Shown here in pieces: positions 28,762 through 38,354 of a stretch of DNA of 64,000 bases. Source of the stretch: Chryseolinea lacunae. Lineage in GTDB: Bacteria > Bacteroidota > Bacteroidia > Cytophagales > Cyclobacteriaceae. How positions within the stretch are numbered: position 1 is the stretch's first letter; each line of letters starts with the position of its first letter. The position numbers and the translations under genes were made by a program. The notes below the pieces were generated by a model. It worked only from the letters and a program-made list of their open reading frames with translations. It made no database searches and was not told where the DNA came from. Location: assembly GCF_016735595.1 (NCBI RefSeq), contig NZ_JAERRB010000019.1:62001-126000 (forward strand), written 5' to 3'.

Positions 28762-29994
28762 CTATTCAACAAAATCCATGTCACGGTCATATGTTTCAGA
28801 GACTGCGAGCAGTGCAGAAAAGGCAAGAACAAAACATATGATTCCAACGGTGAGTGCAGCCAAATGAACAGGGATGTACAATTTCAAAAATTGATATGCC
28901 AACACCAGCAATACCAAAGAGCCCCTTACCATATTGGGGACTGTCGTAGCCACGGTGGCGCGAAGGTTAGCACCAAACTGTTCGGCCGCTACCGTGACAA
29001 ACATCGCCCAATACCCAATACCAAAACCTGCCAACGATATGACTATGTAATAGACCGAGCTCGTTGCATAGTTCCACAGTAACCCCACCATAGAAATGAT
29101 GATTGTAAAGCCCAACAAATAGCCAATAGCTTGTTTTCGGGACTTGAGCCAATAACTCAAAAAACCACTAAACATGTCACCCACGGACAACCCAACATAA
29201 CACCACATGATCGCCAAACCAGGATCAATCACGGGAAAAACATTTTTTGCTTCGCCCACTTCGTTGGCAAATGTCGCCAGGATACCAATGACAAACCAAG
29301 TCGGCAGGCCTATGCCAACACAGCACATATACCGTCTGAATTTGTCCCAGTTGACAAAGAGTGATAAAAAATTTCCTCTCTGGATATGCTTTTGTTTTCT
29401 CGCGTTTGAAAATACCGATGACTCTGCAACATTGATTCGCAGCACCAGCAGGGAAAGCCCCATTCCACCACCAACAAAATAAGCAGTGCGCCAATCGAAA
29501 AGCTTCACCGTAAAAAAAGCTACAACCGCACCAAGCAAACCAACGGCTGAAACCAGTGAAGTACCCAACGCCCGATAACGCGTCGGTACGGATTCAGCCA
29601 CTAACGTTATACCGACCCCAAGCTCCCCTGCTAAGCCTACTCCTGCAATAAAACGGAACACTTTATACATCTCTACCGTTCCAACAGCGCCACATGCAAC
29701 ATTAGCCAACGAATAGGTGATGATCGATCCGAACAAGACCGAAAGGCGACCCTGCTTATCACCAAGAACTCCCCACAACACTCCGCCCATGAGCATACCC
29801 AACATTTGCCAGTTAAGCACTGATGCGCCGACCATTGACAACGCGTCAGAACTTACCCCGATGGCTTGCAAGCTCGGCAACCGAACAATTCCAAACAGCA
29901 GTAAATCATAAATATCCACAAAGTATCCCAGCGAGGCCACGATAACGGGCGCACTAAAAAGAGCCTGCTTAGCAGACAAATGTTGATTAATCAT
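28762..29994 (-). CDS. MFS transporter, sugar/organic-acid type
   Basis: 410 residues with about twelve hydrophobic segments and the MFS loop signature GVLGDKQGR between helices 2 and 3, plus VPTRYRALGTS after helix 4 (cf. the PETKGRS-like motif of the sugar/proton and metabolite/H+ symporter families). It sits immediately upstream of the FAD/symporter operon in the same direction, with a regulon promoter between. It may import or export a related sugar or acid. The family is clear; the substrate is not. Confidence 0.9.
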   Translation of the reverse strand: MINQHLSAKQALFSAPVIVASLGYFVDIYDLLLFGIVRLPSLQAIGVSSDALSMVGASVLNWQMLGMLMGGVLWGVLGDKQGRLSVLFGSIITYSLANVACGAVGTVEMYKVFRFIAGVGLAGELGVGITLVAESVPTRYRALGTSLVSAVGLLGAVVAFFTVKLFDWRTAYFVGGGMGLSLLVLRINVAESSVFSNARKQKHIQRGNFLSLFVNWDKFRRYMCCVGIGLPTWFVIGILATFANEVGEAKNVFPVIDPGLAIMWCYVGLSVGDMFSGFLSYWLKSRKQAIGYLLGFTIIISMVGLLWNYATSSVYYIVISLAGFGIGYWAMFVTVAAEQFGANLRATVATTVPNMVRGSLVLLVLAYQFLKLYIPVHLAALTVGIICFVLAFSALLAVSETYDRDMDFVE

Positions 29995-30211
29995 TGGCCT
30001 TTATCAATTTAAGGTTGCAGGCGGTATGCTGCATCAGAACGAAAAAAGAATGAATTTTTACTGAGCCATGTATCGCCTCTGCGTGGAAAGACTACTGACT
30101 TTATTTGCATCCATGTCATGGTTCTTATTCTTGGTCAGGCAAGGTGGTTGATCTTTCTTGTTTACATTGAATCTTATCCATCGGAAATTGAAACTCACGC
30201 TCAAGTGCCCA

Positions 30212-30517
30212 TTACATGGTAAAGTCGACACCGGATTTCTGCTGCATACTGTCAGTCCGACCCTCTCGCAAACCCTGCTCCATACGGTGCACTTTGCTTT
30301 TCAAAAAGTAAAAACTCTTATCCTTGATCCGCTGCTGTTGAAGATAGCCGTGAGCGGTCAGCATATGAACAGCCCTCATGGTCACCAGCAGCGGGTACTG
30401 TGACAAACTATTGTGCAAATCATCAATGGTCCAAAAACCACCGTCTAGAAATTCCTCCAGTATCCTGGAGTCAAACTCAGTAAGGACATAGGTTTTCCGT
30501 CTTCGTGTGAATGTCAT
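30212..30517 (-). CDS. Small hypothetical protein, possible winged-helix domain
   Basis: 101 residues with a real ATG. TEFDSRILEEFLDGGFWTI followed by YPLLVTMRAVHMLTAHGYL and a basic stretch (RIKDKSFYFLKSK) fits a small helix-turn-helix/winged-helix layout with a beta hairpin, though I do not recognise the family. The C-terminus is charged and probably disordered. It precedes the MFS gene in the same direction (217 bp gap) and is itself preceded by a regulon promoter with a leader of about 130 nt. The placement would suit a local regulator or a member of the same regulon. Confidence 0.5.
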   Translation of the reverse strand: MTFTRRRKTYVLTEFDSRILEEFLDGGFWTIDDLHNSLSQYPLLVTMRAVHMLTAHGYLQQQRIKDKSFYFLKSKVHRMEQGLREGRTDSMQQKSGVDFTM

Positions 30518-30648
30518 AAGTCAAAATCTTCTCATTCGGCCAGGATTTAAGGGCAGATGGAAAGATCGTTGCCCACACCGTTTCGTTAAATCTTTTGAAT
30601 GCTCCACAGATCAACAAAAAACTTGACGTATCTCCGAAAGCATTCGAA

Positions 30649-30714
30649 CAAATATCTGTGCGCTTAGTTCGATAAGCTTATGGTTATTTATCCAATGATA
30701 ATGAGAAATTAGCA
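30649..30714 (-). promoter_or_regulatory. Regulon promoter 4: 21-bp repeats (one weak half-site) plus -7 box
   Basis: Plus-strand TTATCC (30688-30693, degenerate) and TTAGCA (30709-30714) are 21 bp apart. TTTG (plus CAAA 30649-30652) sits at the conserved -7 distance, with GATATTTG close to the TAnnTTTG consensus. About 40 bp across and right of the distal half-site align with promoter 6 near 61857-61895. The rest of 30518-30863 shows no gene. Confidence 0.5.
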
Positions 30715-30863
30715 AATGAACCGTTGCTAGGACTACACGATTGCATGTCTCATCAACTTAGTAGTTCACTAATAACGACGGAAATATTTTTAGGGACCCT
30801 GTATAGAAAGGCTTCATGTTTTTTTATTTTAACACCTATAGAAAGTATCTAGCAGATCCCTTG

Positions 30864-32381
30864 CTAGGGCTTCACGTAGTTATATTCTTCTTTCAATCCT
30901 AATTCACGGATTGCATCTTCACTAGGCTTTGGATGCTTATCCGATTCCATATAATAAGCTGCTGCGTCCCAGTTGAAAGGTGCGTCCCCCTGCCGTGGGT
31001 CATTTGTTCTTTGTAGTTCTTTCGTTAACTGCTCCAAAAGCCCGGCTTTGATTGCTTGATATTCAGGACGATCCGCTACGTTCGTCATTTGATAGCCGTC
31101 TATTTTTAGATCATAAAGTTCTTCAGAAGGTCTTTTCCCAAACGCTTTAGTAAAGAGTGGGGCTACCCGTTCATCGTTCTTATGCTTGAGCATATACATT
31201 TTGGTTGGTGACGGATATTGCAGCATGTGTGCATCAACGTCGCCATACAATGGCGGATCGCCGGCCGGCCATGCATCTGCATTGTAGTTTCTAATGTAAA
31301 GAAAGTCTTTTGTGCGTATAGCCCGACCCGGGTAGCCCGCACCATTGTTTCTGGCGAACGCATGTCGTTCTCGTCCCATTACTGCGAACTCACGTCTATC
31401 CCCGTCGCCCGCTGCATCGGCTGTTTTTAAGAGTCCTGTCAAACTGCTCGCGTCCATTTGAAGGGGGATCTCAATTCCGGCTAACTCCAAAATGGTTGGC
31501 GCCAGGTCACTCAACAAAACAAAATCGTCAATTGTCCGATTTCCTTTCAGTTGTGAAGGCCAGGAAATGATTAATGGAATTTTTGTGCCGAAATCATAAA
31601 GATTGGCTAGCCCTCGCGGCATTTGCCAGCCATTATCACTGCAGATTATCACAACGGTGTTATCCAATTCACCTACCTCCTTGAGTAGTGCTAAATACGA
31701 AGCAACGTCTTTATCGAAAAGCTGGATTTCATTATAGTAATCTGCCATATCCTTTCGCACCTCTTCAGTGTCGGGTAAGTACGGGGGCACATTGATTTTT
31801 TTAAGATCAATGCCGGCCGACTCCCACCCATTTCTGCGAAATGGCCTATGTGGATCACGGCTACTGAACCAAAACATCCAAGGCTGTCCCTTATCCACTT
31901 CATTGTAAAATTCTTCGAAGGAGTTGTAAGACTGCCCCCCAGGATTGTGAGGCCAACCGTCAACTTCATAATTTCCGGGTCCCCACCCTTTTCCTTCAAT
32001 GCCAACGTGGTAACCGGCTTTCTCCAGTATTTCTGGGTACAATTCCATTTTAGGAAAGCCTCCCCACAAATTTGCTGCTTCCCGGAGACGCCAAGGCTGC
32101 TGTCCTGCAAGCATCGACGCTCTGGCCGGTGAGCAGGACGGAGCATTGCAAAATGCGTTGGTAAACTTGATGCCGTCCTTGGCAACCTGATCGATTGTTG
32201 GTGTTTTTAGCAACGTGTTGCCATAGCATCCTAAATCTTGCCAAGAGTGATTATCGGACATCAATATCAAAAAGTTAGGATGGTGCTTTATTTGAAACTT
32301 GGCCTTCTCCTTCTCCCGTTGACAGGCAATGGTGAGAACTGAAAGTGCGGCATAAAAGAGAATGTGTTTTACAGTGTCCAT
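30864..32381 (-). CDS. Sulfatase (S1 family), secreted lipoprotein, Cys-type
   Basis: 505 residues with lipobox LTIACQRE. The activation signature CSPARASMLAG (Cys 83) is the C-x-P-x-R motif whose Cys becomes formylglycine. The metal-site segments are SDNHSWQDLGCYG near the N-terminus and ICSDNGWQMPRGL later, and GKGWGPGNYEVDGWPH completes the substrate side. S1 enzymes remove sulfate esters or N-sulfates from glycans; the exact position cannot be told. It is transcribed divergently from the hybrid regulator gene at 32711. The 329-bp region between them (32382-32710) must hold both promoters; a TCATTTTG near 32690 may be the regulator's -7 box. The secreted formylglycine-generating-enzyme-like protein at 55150 is its probable maturase. 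Confidence 0.93.
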   Translation of the reverse strand: MDTVKHILFYAALSVLTIACQREKEKAKFQIKHHPNFLILMSDNHSWQDLGCYGNTLLKTPTIDQVAKDGIKFTNAFCNAPSCSPARASMLAGQQPWRLREAANLWGGFPKMELYPEILEKAGYHVGIEGKGWGPGNYEVDGWPHNPGGQSYNSFEEFYNEVDKGQPWMFWFSSRDPHRPFRRNGWESAGIDLKKINVPPYLPDTEEVRKDMADYYNEIQLFDKDVASYLALLKEVGELDNTVVIICSDNGWQMPRGLANLYDFGTKIPLIISWPSQLKGNRTIDDFVLLSDLAPTILELAGIEIPLQMDASSLTGLLKTADAAGDGDRREFAVMGRERHAFARNNGAGYPGRAIRTKDFLYIRNYNADAWPAGDPPLYGDVDAHMLQYPSPTKMYMLKHKNDERVAPLFTKAFGKRPSEELYDLKIDGYQMTNVADRPEYQAIKAGLLEQLTKELQRTNDPRQGDAPFNWDAAAYYMESDKHPKPSEDAIRELGLKEEYNYVKP

Positions 32382-32710
32382 AGTTACTCAAATAGTCGTC
32401 TTCTAACGTTAGTACCTCGCTCTGGTGCCCAATGTTCTCCCACTACCCTGATTGCCCCATTACGATGAATGGCTCAAAAGTTAATGATGCTGAAAAAGGA
32501 ACCGAATTTCTCTACAAAGTTAATTTGAACCCTGGCAGCCAGGTCCAAAGAATGTTACGCATATCATCGCTTGCGGTATCAGATCGTCGCATTGGGAGCT
32601 TTATCACCAAGACAATTGATACAAATGGGACTGGTGAATGAAACATTTGGCTAGTATCGACTGAGTGATGTGTCCGATTTTTTAATTCATTTTGCGATCT
32701 TAATGTAAAA

Positions 32711-35700
32711 ATGACACTGATGAAACTATGCGGCTGTATACGATGGGTTGCCATGATTTGCCTCACGCTGTATATGGATTGTGCCTGGGGCCAAATTCCG
32801 TCGGCGATTTCATTTGATAAATTGTCGGTGAAGCACGGGCTTTCCCAGGTCAGCGTGATGTCAATTTTCAGGGACAGTAATGGGTATCTTTGGTTTGGAA
32901 CAAGAGACGGACTAAATCGCTATGATGGTTTAATCTTCAAGGTGTATAGACATGAAGCTCATCAAAATTCGATTAGCAATAATTACGTCCGTTCTATGGA
33001 CGAGGACGCCAATAACATCTTATGGATAGCCACGGAAGATGGTTTAAATGCCTTGGATCAGTCCACCGGAAACTTTAAAGCCTATACCAGTAACCCAAAC
33101 AGTGCCGACGAGCTCTCCGACAATCAAGTCCTCTCGGTGTTGTGTGCATCGAACGGCGACCTCTGGGTAGGGACCGAAAATGGATTGAATCTGAAAAAGA
33201 AAAACTCCGAGAAATTCATCAAATTCTTTACTAATCGCCAAGGCGCACAAATATTTACTGACAATCACGTTTATTCACTTTTTGAAGACCAGTCACACCG
33301 TATCTGGATTGGTACACGATTTGGGGGACTGTATTGTTACGACCCTAACCGGGATCGCTTCACACACTTTGAACATAATCCGGCAGATACCACGAGCCTT
33401 TCCAGCAGTTTTGTGACCGCCATTGCCGAAGACCGATATGGCGCAATCTGGATAGGGACATCGAAGGGCCTTAATCTGGTAAACGTCGACGGCGTTATAC
33501 AACATATCTATCATAACAAAGATCAGAGCAACACCCTTTCAAATGATTTCATTCGTGCCTTGGCCTTTGATAAGATCGGTAATCTCTGGATTGCCTCCTA
33601 TAATGGTCTCAACTATCTGGAAACTAACAAACGCGCCTTTCGCGTTTATCAGAAGGAAAGCTGGAATCCGCGAAGCATAAGCGACAACTCAATCCGTTCG
33701 CTGCTAATTGACCCCAGTGGCTTCCTGTGGGTCGGCACCTATTTTGGCGGTATCAACATCGTCAATCCATCATTGTCTTCTTTTTTGTTGGTCGGCACAA
33801 GTCCTTCAAATCAAAATAGCCTAAGCAATTATACCATCGGCAGCATGGCTGAAGACGACAAGGGAAACATCTGGATAGGATCAGAGGGTGGCGGACTATT
33901 CTATTTGGATCGAAAAACTCAAAAAGTGGAATCCATAAAAACATATTACGGCAAACCAATTGACCTGTATACCATAAAGTCCTTACTGTTCGATTCGCAA
34001 GGAAATCTTTGGGTAGGCACCTACCTGCATGGCTTGTTTATGTTAGATGGTAAAAACAAAACGGTTTCAACGTTTAACCGTCAAAAGGGAAGTACGCAGA
34101 GCATATCAGACAACACCGTGGTCGCTTTAGTAGAAAATAGCCCAGGCGATATTTGGATCGGAACAGACGCAGGCTTAAACCGGTACGATTATAAAACAAA
34201 ACGGATAAGCAGCGTCCCTTTGGGCAAAGACTCAACCAACAAAGAGCCTAGCATCGCGTGCCTGTCTAAAGATCGTTCGGGCACCGTGTGGATTGGAACC
34301 AAAACAAATGGTCTATTTCGATACTCTTCTATCACTAAAGTACAACGCTATGTGAACATCCCAAATCACCCGGGCAGCCTAAGTAACAATAGCGTGTATT
34401 CTGTCTATGAAGACTTGAACGGAAACCTATGGGTAGGAACCTATGGCGGAGGTCTTAATCTGATGAATAAAGACCGGGGTGAATTTAAAAGATTCACGAC
34501 TCGTGACGGACTGGTAAACGACATCGTTTATGGCATCACTGAAGACCATTGGAATAGCTTGTGGATCACAACACCTTCCGGGATCTCCAAGTGTGATCCG
34601 GTGAACATGACGTTTAAAAACTACACACCCAGCAATGGGATACCTATCGACGAAATTAATGAAAACTCCTTACTCAAACATTCCAGTGGCACCATGTTCA
34701 TTGGAGGACTTCAGGGATTGCTTGCATTTAACCCGGATAAAATTACCGACAACACGATTGAGCCAAAGTTGACCTTCAGAAATCTGAAAGTCTTTAATAG
34801 AGCAATAGTACCCAACGATGATACAGGTATACTAAAAACGTCGCTGGAGGAAACTCAAAATCTTGAGTTTACGCACGATCAAAATGTTTTCACCATAGAG
34901 TATGGCGCGTTCGACTACCCCAATGCTGGAGCAAATCGTTATGCCTACAAACTAGAGGGCTTTGACAAGGAATGGAACTATGTGGGACAAACAATGTCTG
35001 CTACCTACACAAACCTCGATCCTGGAACCTATAGTTTTAAAGTCCGCGCCGCGAACGGTGACGGCCACTGGAGTAAGGAAATAAAGTCTATCAACATTGT
35101 AAAGTTGTCTCCTTTTTGGAAAACACCTTGGGCCTTCGCGGCATACTTTGCCATCGGCACACTGCTACTGTATATCGCACGCAGAGTCGTGCTAATCAGA
35201 CTACAGCTTGAGAATAAACTGGACCTGGAACATTTGGAGAAAGAACAGATGGAAAAACTTACCAAGCTTAGACTCGATTTCTTCACCAATATATCCCATG
35301 ATTTCAGAACACCGCTTACACTCATTCACGCCTCCGTAGAGGACATGATGAAGAAAACGCAGAATGCCGACCTTCAGAAGGCGCTAACAGCCATCAAACG
35401 AAATGTTGCTTTTATGCTCAGACTGATCAGCCAACTGATGTATTTTAGAAAAATCGAAAATGAAAATACACCCCTGCATGTGAGTCGCTGCACCGTTACA
35501 CCGTTTGTAAAGGAAGTTATGGAGTCCTTTGCGGGAATCGCCCACTCCAGGAATATTGAATACAACATTGATAGTGAAATTCCGGACCAACGACTATATA
35601 TGGACCGCGAAAAGATGGAAAAAGTGTTGTATAACATACTGTCCAATGCCTTCAAGTTTACCCCAGACGGTGGCCACATTTATATTACAGTCCGTCTGGT

Positions 35701-36844
35701 GTCCACGGTCAATGAAAAAGAAGACACAACACAATTCGTCGAGATTGGCATTCGAAATTCAGGTGTTGGAATACATGAAAATGACTTAAAAAATATTTTC
35801 ACTCGCTTTTATCAAGGTGAATCTAATCACAAACAGGGAACTGGAATAGGATTGTCAATCGCTAAAGCTTTGATCGAATTGCACCAAGGATATCTAACGG
35901 CTCAAAGCGTTTATGGAGAGTATGCTAAATTTTTAATTGGCATTCCTATAACCGACGCTTTTACTGAAACCCAAAAAACAAAATCACCCACAAACAAGCT
36001 TTTCCAATTCAAGAAAAAATGGTCCGTTCCTCAAAAAATCCGGACAAGGCAATATTCTCTCCTTATTGTTGAGGATAATCTTGAATTGAGAGATCTCCTG
36101 GAAGAGAAGTTTAGCGAAGATTTCGATGTAATGACAGCAGCCAATGGCGAGGAAGCCTTGATGGTAATTGAAAATTCTCCTCCTTCCATCGTAATTTCCG
36201 ACATCGTGATGCCCCGTATGACTGGTTTGGAACTCGTGAAAATGATAAAGCGTGAACCCCGGACCTGCCATATCCCGGTATTACTTTTAACAGAAAAAGG
36301 CGAAGAGGAAACCGCGAAGGAAGGTTACACGGCAGGTGCCGACGATTTTATTTCAAAGCCATTCGACGTGGATACGCTCAAGTATAAAATTAGCAACTTG
36401 GTGATCTCCAAAGAAAAGCTTCGTGAGTATTCCAGGAAAGAGGTTTTGCTGAAGGACAACCAGGTAAATTCAGCGTCTTTAGACGAACGCTTTCTTGAAA
36501 AATTGTCGGACTACGTACGGCAGCACATTGCCGATCCCGAATTAACGATCGTGAAGGCCGGCAAAGACCTTGGGTTGAGTCGCGTCCATTTGTACAGAAA
36601 GGTGAAGGCAGTAACTGGCAAAAGTCCGGTGGAGTTCATCCGGGACTTCCGACTATCGGTTGCTGCACAATTGCTGGAACAACACTACATGAACGTTAAC
36701 GAAGTCTGTGATGCTGTGGGTTTTCAAGATCTGAACTACTTTAGAAAAATGTTCAAGCAAAAGTATAATGTTGTGCCTAAGGATTACGCCAAAGCAAACA
36801 ACTCTGAAAAGATGCACCCCAGTGAAAAACCCGACGCGAATTAA
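32711..36844 (+). CDS. Hybrid two-component system regulator (HTCS): sensor, kinase, receiver and AraC domain in one protein
   Basis: 1377 residues with the full HTCS layout: signal peptide (ends CAWGQ), about 14 propeller repeats of the LWxGT...GLNxYD type (residues 45-680, two seven-bladed propellers), a Y_Y_Y domain (YKLEGFDKEWNYVG), one transmembrane helix near 805-830, HisKA (FFTNISHDFRTPLTLI, His 863), HATPase (NILSNAFKFTPDGG, GTGIGLSIAKALIE), a receiver (VEDNLELRD, ISDIVMPRMTG with Asp 1164, SKPFD) and a C-terminal AraC HTH. HTCS proteins sense an oligosaccharide in the periplasm and activate the neighbouring susC/susD locus. It lies just upstream of GH88-susC-susD and divergent from a sulfatase, so this is its likely target. 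It is also a candidate binder of the 21-bp repeats. Confidence 0.97.
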   Translation: MTLMKLCGCIRWVAMICLTLYMDCAWGQIPSAISFDKLSVKHGLSQVSVMSIFRDSNGYLWFGTRDGLNRYDGLIFKVYRHEAHQNSISNNYVRSMDEDANNILWIATEDGLNALDQSTGNFKAYTSNPNSADELSDNQVLSVLCASNGDLWVGTENGLNLKKKNSEKFIKFFTNRQGAQIFTDNHVYSLFEDQSHRIWIGTRFGGLYCYDPNRDRFTHFEHNPADTTSLSSSFVTAIAEDRYGAIWIGTSKGLNLVNVDGVIQHIYHNKDQSNTLSNDFIRALAFDKIGNLWIASYNGLNYLETNKRAFRVYQKESWNPRSISDNSIRSLLIDPSGFLWVGTYFGGINIVNPSLSSFLLVGTSPSNQNSLSNYTIGSMAEDDKGNIWIGSEGGGLFYLDRKTQKVESIKTYYGKPIDLYTIKSLLFDSQGNLWVGTYLHGLFMLDGKNKTVSTFNRQKGSTQSISDNTVVALVENSPGDIWIGTDAGLNRYDYKTKRISSVPLGKDSTNKEPSIACLSKDRSGTVWIGTKTNGLFRYSSITKVQRYVNIPNHPGSLSNNSVYSVYEDLNGNLWVGTYGGGLNLMNKDRGEFKRFTTRDGLVNDIVYGITEDHWNSLWITTPSGISKCDPVNMTFKNYTPSNGIPIDEINENSLLKHSSGTMFIGGLQGLLAFNPDKITDNTIEPKLTFRNLKVFNRAIVPNDDTGILKTSLEETQNLEFTHDQNVFTIEYGAFDYPNAGANRYAYKLEGFDKEWNYVGQTMSATYTNLDPGTYSFKVRAANGDGHWSKEIKSINIVKLSPFWKTPWAFAAYFAIGTLLLYIARRVVLIRLQLENKLDLEHLEKEQMEKLTKLRLDFFTNISHDFRTPLTLIHASVEDMMKKTQNADLQKALTAIKRNVAFMLRLISQLMYFRKIENENTPLHVSRCTVTPFVKEVMESFAGIAHSRNIEYNIDSEIPDQRLYMDREKMEKVLYNILSNAFKFTPDGGHIYITVRLVSTVNEKEDTTQFVEIGIRNSGVGIHENDLKNIFTRFYQGESNHKQGTGIGLSIAKALIELHQGYLTAQSVYGEYAKFLIGIPITDAFTETQKTKSPTNKLFQFKKKWSVPQKIRTRQYSLLIVEDNLELRDLLEEKFSEDFDVMTAANGEEALMVIENSPPSIVISDIVMPRMTGLELVKMIKREPRTCHIPVLLLTEKGEEETAKEGYTAGADDFISKPFDVDTLKYKISNLVISKEKLREYSRKEVLLKDNQVNSASLDERFLEKLSDYVRQHIADPELTIVKAGKDLGLSRVHLYRKVKAVTGKSPVEFIRDFRLSVAAQLLEQHYMNVNEVCDAVGFQDLNYFRKMFKQKYNVVPKDYAKANNSEKMHPSEKPDAN

Positions 36845-37037
36845 CCTCTCCGTAAAGTAACCAATATTTCCAGCGTCCTTTCACGTTCCATTGGCGAGTA
36901 TAGGATTTCTTCCAGCGCCACCTTCCGAAGCGCCAAGCTCCTTTGGGAGCATTTGTTGGTGGTTTATGAAACATTTCACCTGCCTAGATTTAGTATCACG
37001 TGCTTCTTTTGTACCCATGTGCAATAAAGAAGGTTAT

Positions 37038-38354
37038 ATGAATGAATGTCCCTCCGCGTTCCGCGGTCTTAAGCGTCTTGTATTTCTATGTGGTTTCTTC
37101 GGCCTAATGACGGCCTGTACTACCCCAGCTCGGCAACAATCCGCAGGCGATATCGCCTGGTTTGAAAAAGCAGTTCGACTCAGTGAAGAAAGAATGCGCC
37201 GTGCTGCTACAGTAATGCAACCCGGTACATATCCTCGCTCAATGTGGCCGGATGGAGAGGTGCGCTGCGTGAAGGCGCAGGATTGGACTTCCGGATTCTT
37301 TCCGGGGTCCTTATGGTATATGTACGAATTATCGGGCGACTCATATTTCAAAGGCAAAGCGATAATGTTTACCCAAGGATTGGACTCGATCCAGTATGCC
37401 ACTAACACGCATGACTTGGGATTTATCATTAATAATTCCTTTGGCAATGGGTTTCGATTGACCCAGGATAGCAGCTGGCAACATGTACTGCTAAACTCCG
37501 CACGTTCGCTGTCATCACGGTATTCCACCACCGTAGGCGGAATAAAATCTTGGGATAATGAGATTCGATCAGTAAAGAATGACGCTTTTAATTTTCCAAT
37601 CATTATTGACAATATGATGAACCTTGAATTGCTGTTAAAAGCGTTTCATGCGACAGGTGATTCCAGTTTCTATCACATTGCCACGTCACACGCAGACCTC
37701 ACGATTCGCAATCATTTTAGGGATGATGGCAGCTCCTACCATGTTATAGACTACGATTCGCTGACCGGCATTGTTAAACGAAGGCTCACGCACCAGGGAT
37801 TTTCCGACGAGTCTGCCTGGGCAAGAGGACAGGCGTGGGGACTGTACGGCTATGTAATGATGTACAAAGAAACGGCCCAGGAAAAATACCTAATACACGC
37901 AAAAAAAATTGCCCATTTCATTATGCACCACCCCCGGTTGCCGGAGGACAAGGTCCCCTACTGGGACTTTGATGCACCAAATATTCCGCACGTATTGCGA
38001 GATGCATCAGCAGCAGCAGTAATGGCCAGCGCCATGCTTGATTTAAGTACCGTCTCCAAAGAAAACGCCCAGTACTTTCAATTCGGAGAGGCCATTCTTC
38101 AAAACTTGACAGACAAGTACGTTACTGAAAACAATGCCGATGAAATTTTCATTGTTCATCACGCGGTTGGAAACTTCCGAAATTTCTCTGAGGTCAACAC
38201 GCCGCTTAATTATGCAGATTATTATTTTCTTGAATCGCTCAGCAAATACAAAAGACTGAAGGGACACCTTGGTCTTGAATCTCAGGCCGCACTTAAATCC
38301 AACTCAATTTCATATGAAGCAAGTCTATCAAACAAAATCATCGCTTCACAGTAA
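37038..38354 (+). CDS. GH88 unsaturated glucuronyl hydrolase, lipoprotein
   Basis: About 438 residues from ATG 37038, preceded by a good Shine-Dalgarno (AGAAGG). Lipobox GLMTACTT. GH88 motifs: QDWTSGFFPGSLWYMYE (conserved Asp in DWTSG), THDLGFIINNSFGNG, SWDNE, NMMNLELL, WARGQAWGLYGY and DASAAAVMASAMLDL. GH88 hydrates the 4,5-double bond of the uronic acid left by a polysaccharide lyase, releasing the sugar as an alpha-keto acid. It works downstream of the heparinase-type lyase at 45679. It is the first gene after the hybrid regulator, and its last 41 bp overlap the start of susC, so translation is coupled. Confidence 0.95.
   Translation: MNECPSAFRGLKRLVFLCGFFGLMTACTTPARQQSAGDIAWFEKAVRLSEERMRRAATVMQPGTYPRSMWPDGEVRCVKAQDWTSGFFPGSLWYMYELSGDSYFKGKAIMFTQGLDSIQYATNTHDLGFIINNSFGNGFRLTQDSSWQHVLLNSARSLSSRYSTTVGGIKSWDNEIRSVKNDAFNFPIIIDNMMNLELLLKAFHATGDSSFYHIATSHADLTIRNHFRDDGSSYHVIDYDSLTGIVKRRLTHQGFSDESAWARGQAWGLYGYVMMYKETAQEKYLIHAKKIAHFIMHHPRLPEDKVPYWDFDAPNIPHVLRDASAAAVMASAMLDLSTVSKENAQYFQFGEAILQNLTDKYVTENNADEIFIVHHAVGNFRNFSEVNTPLNYADYYFLESLSKYKRLKGHLGLESQAALKSNSISYEASLSNKIIASQ

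Noticed and set aside
36968-37011. Possible degenerate copy of the 21-bp repeat promoter upstream of GH88 (TTTCAC and TATCAC, 20 bp apart, TTTG at 37008)
   Set aside because: The spacing is 20 rather than 21 bp, the GCTAA parts are missing and the TTTG is at the wrong distance.
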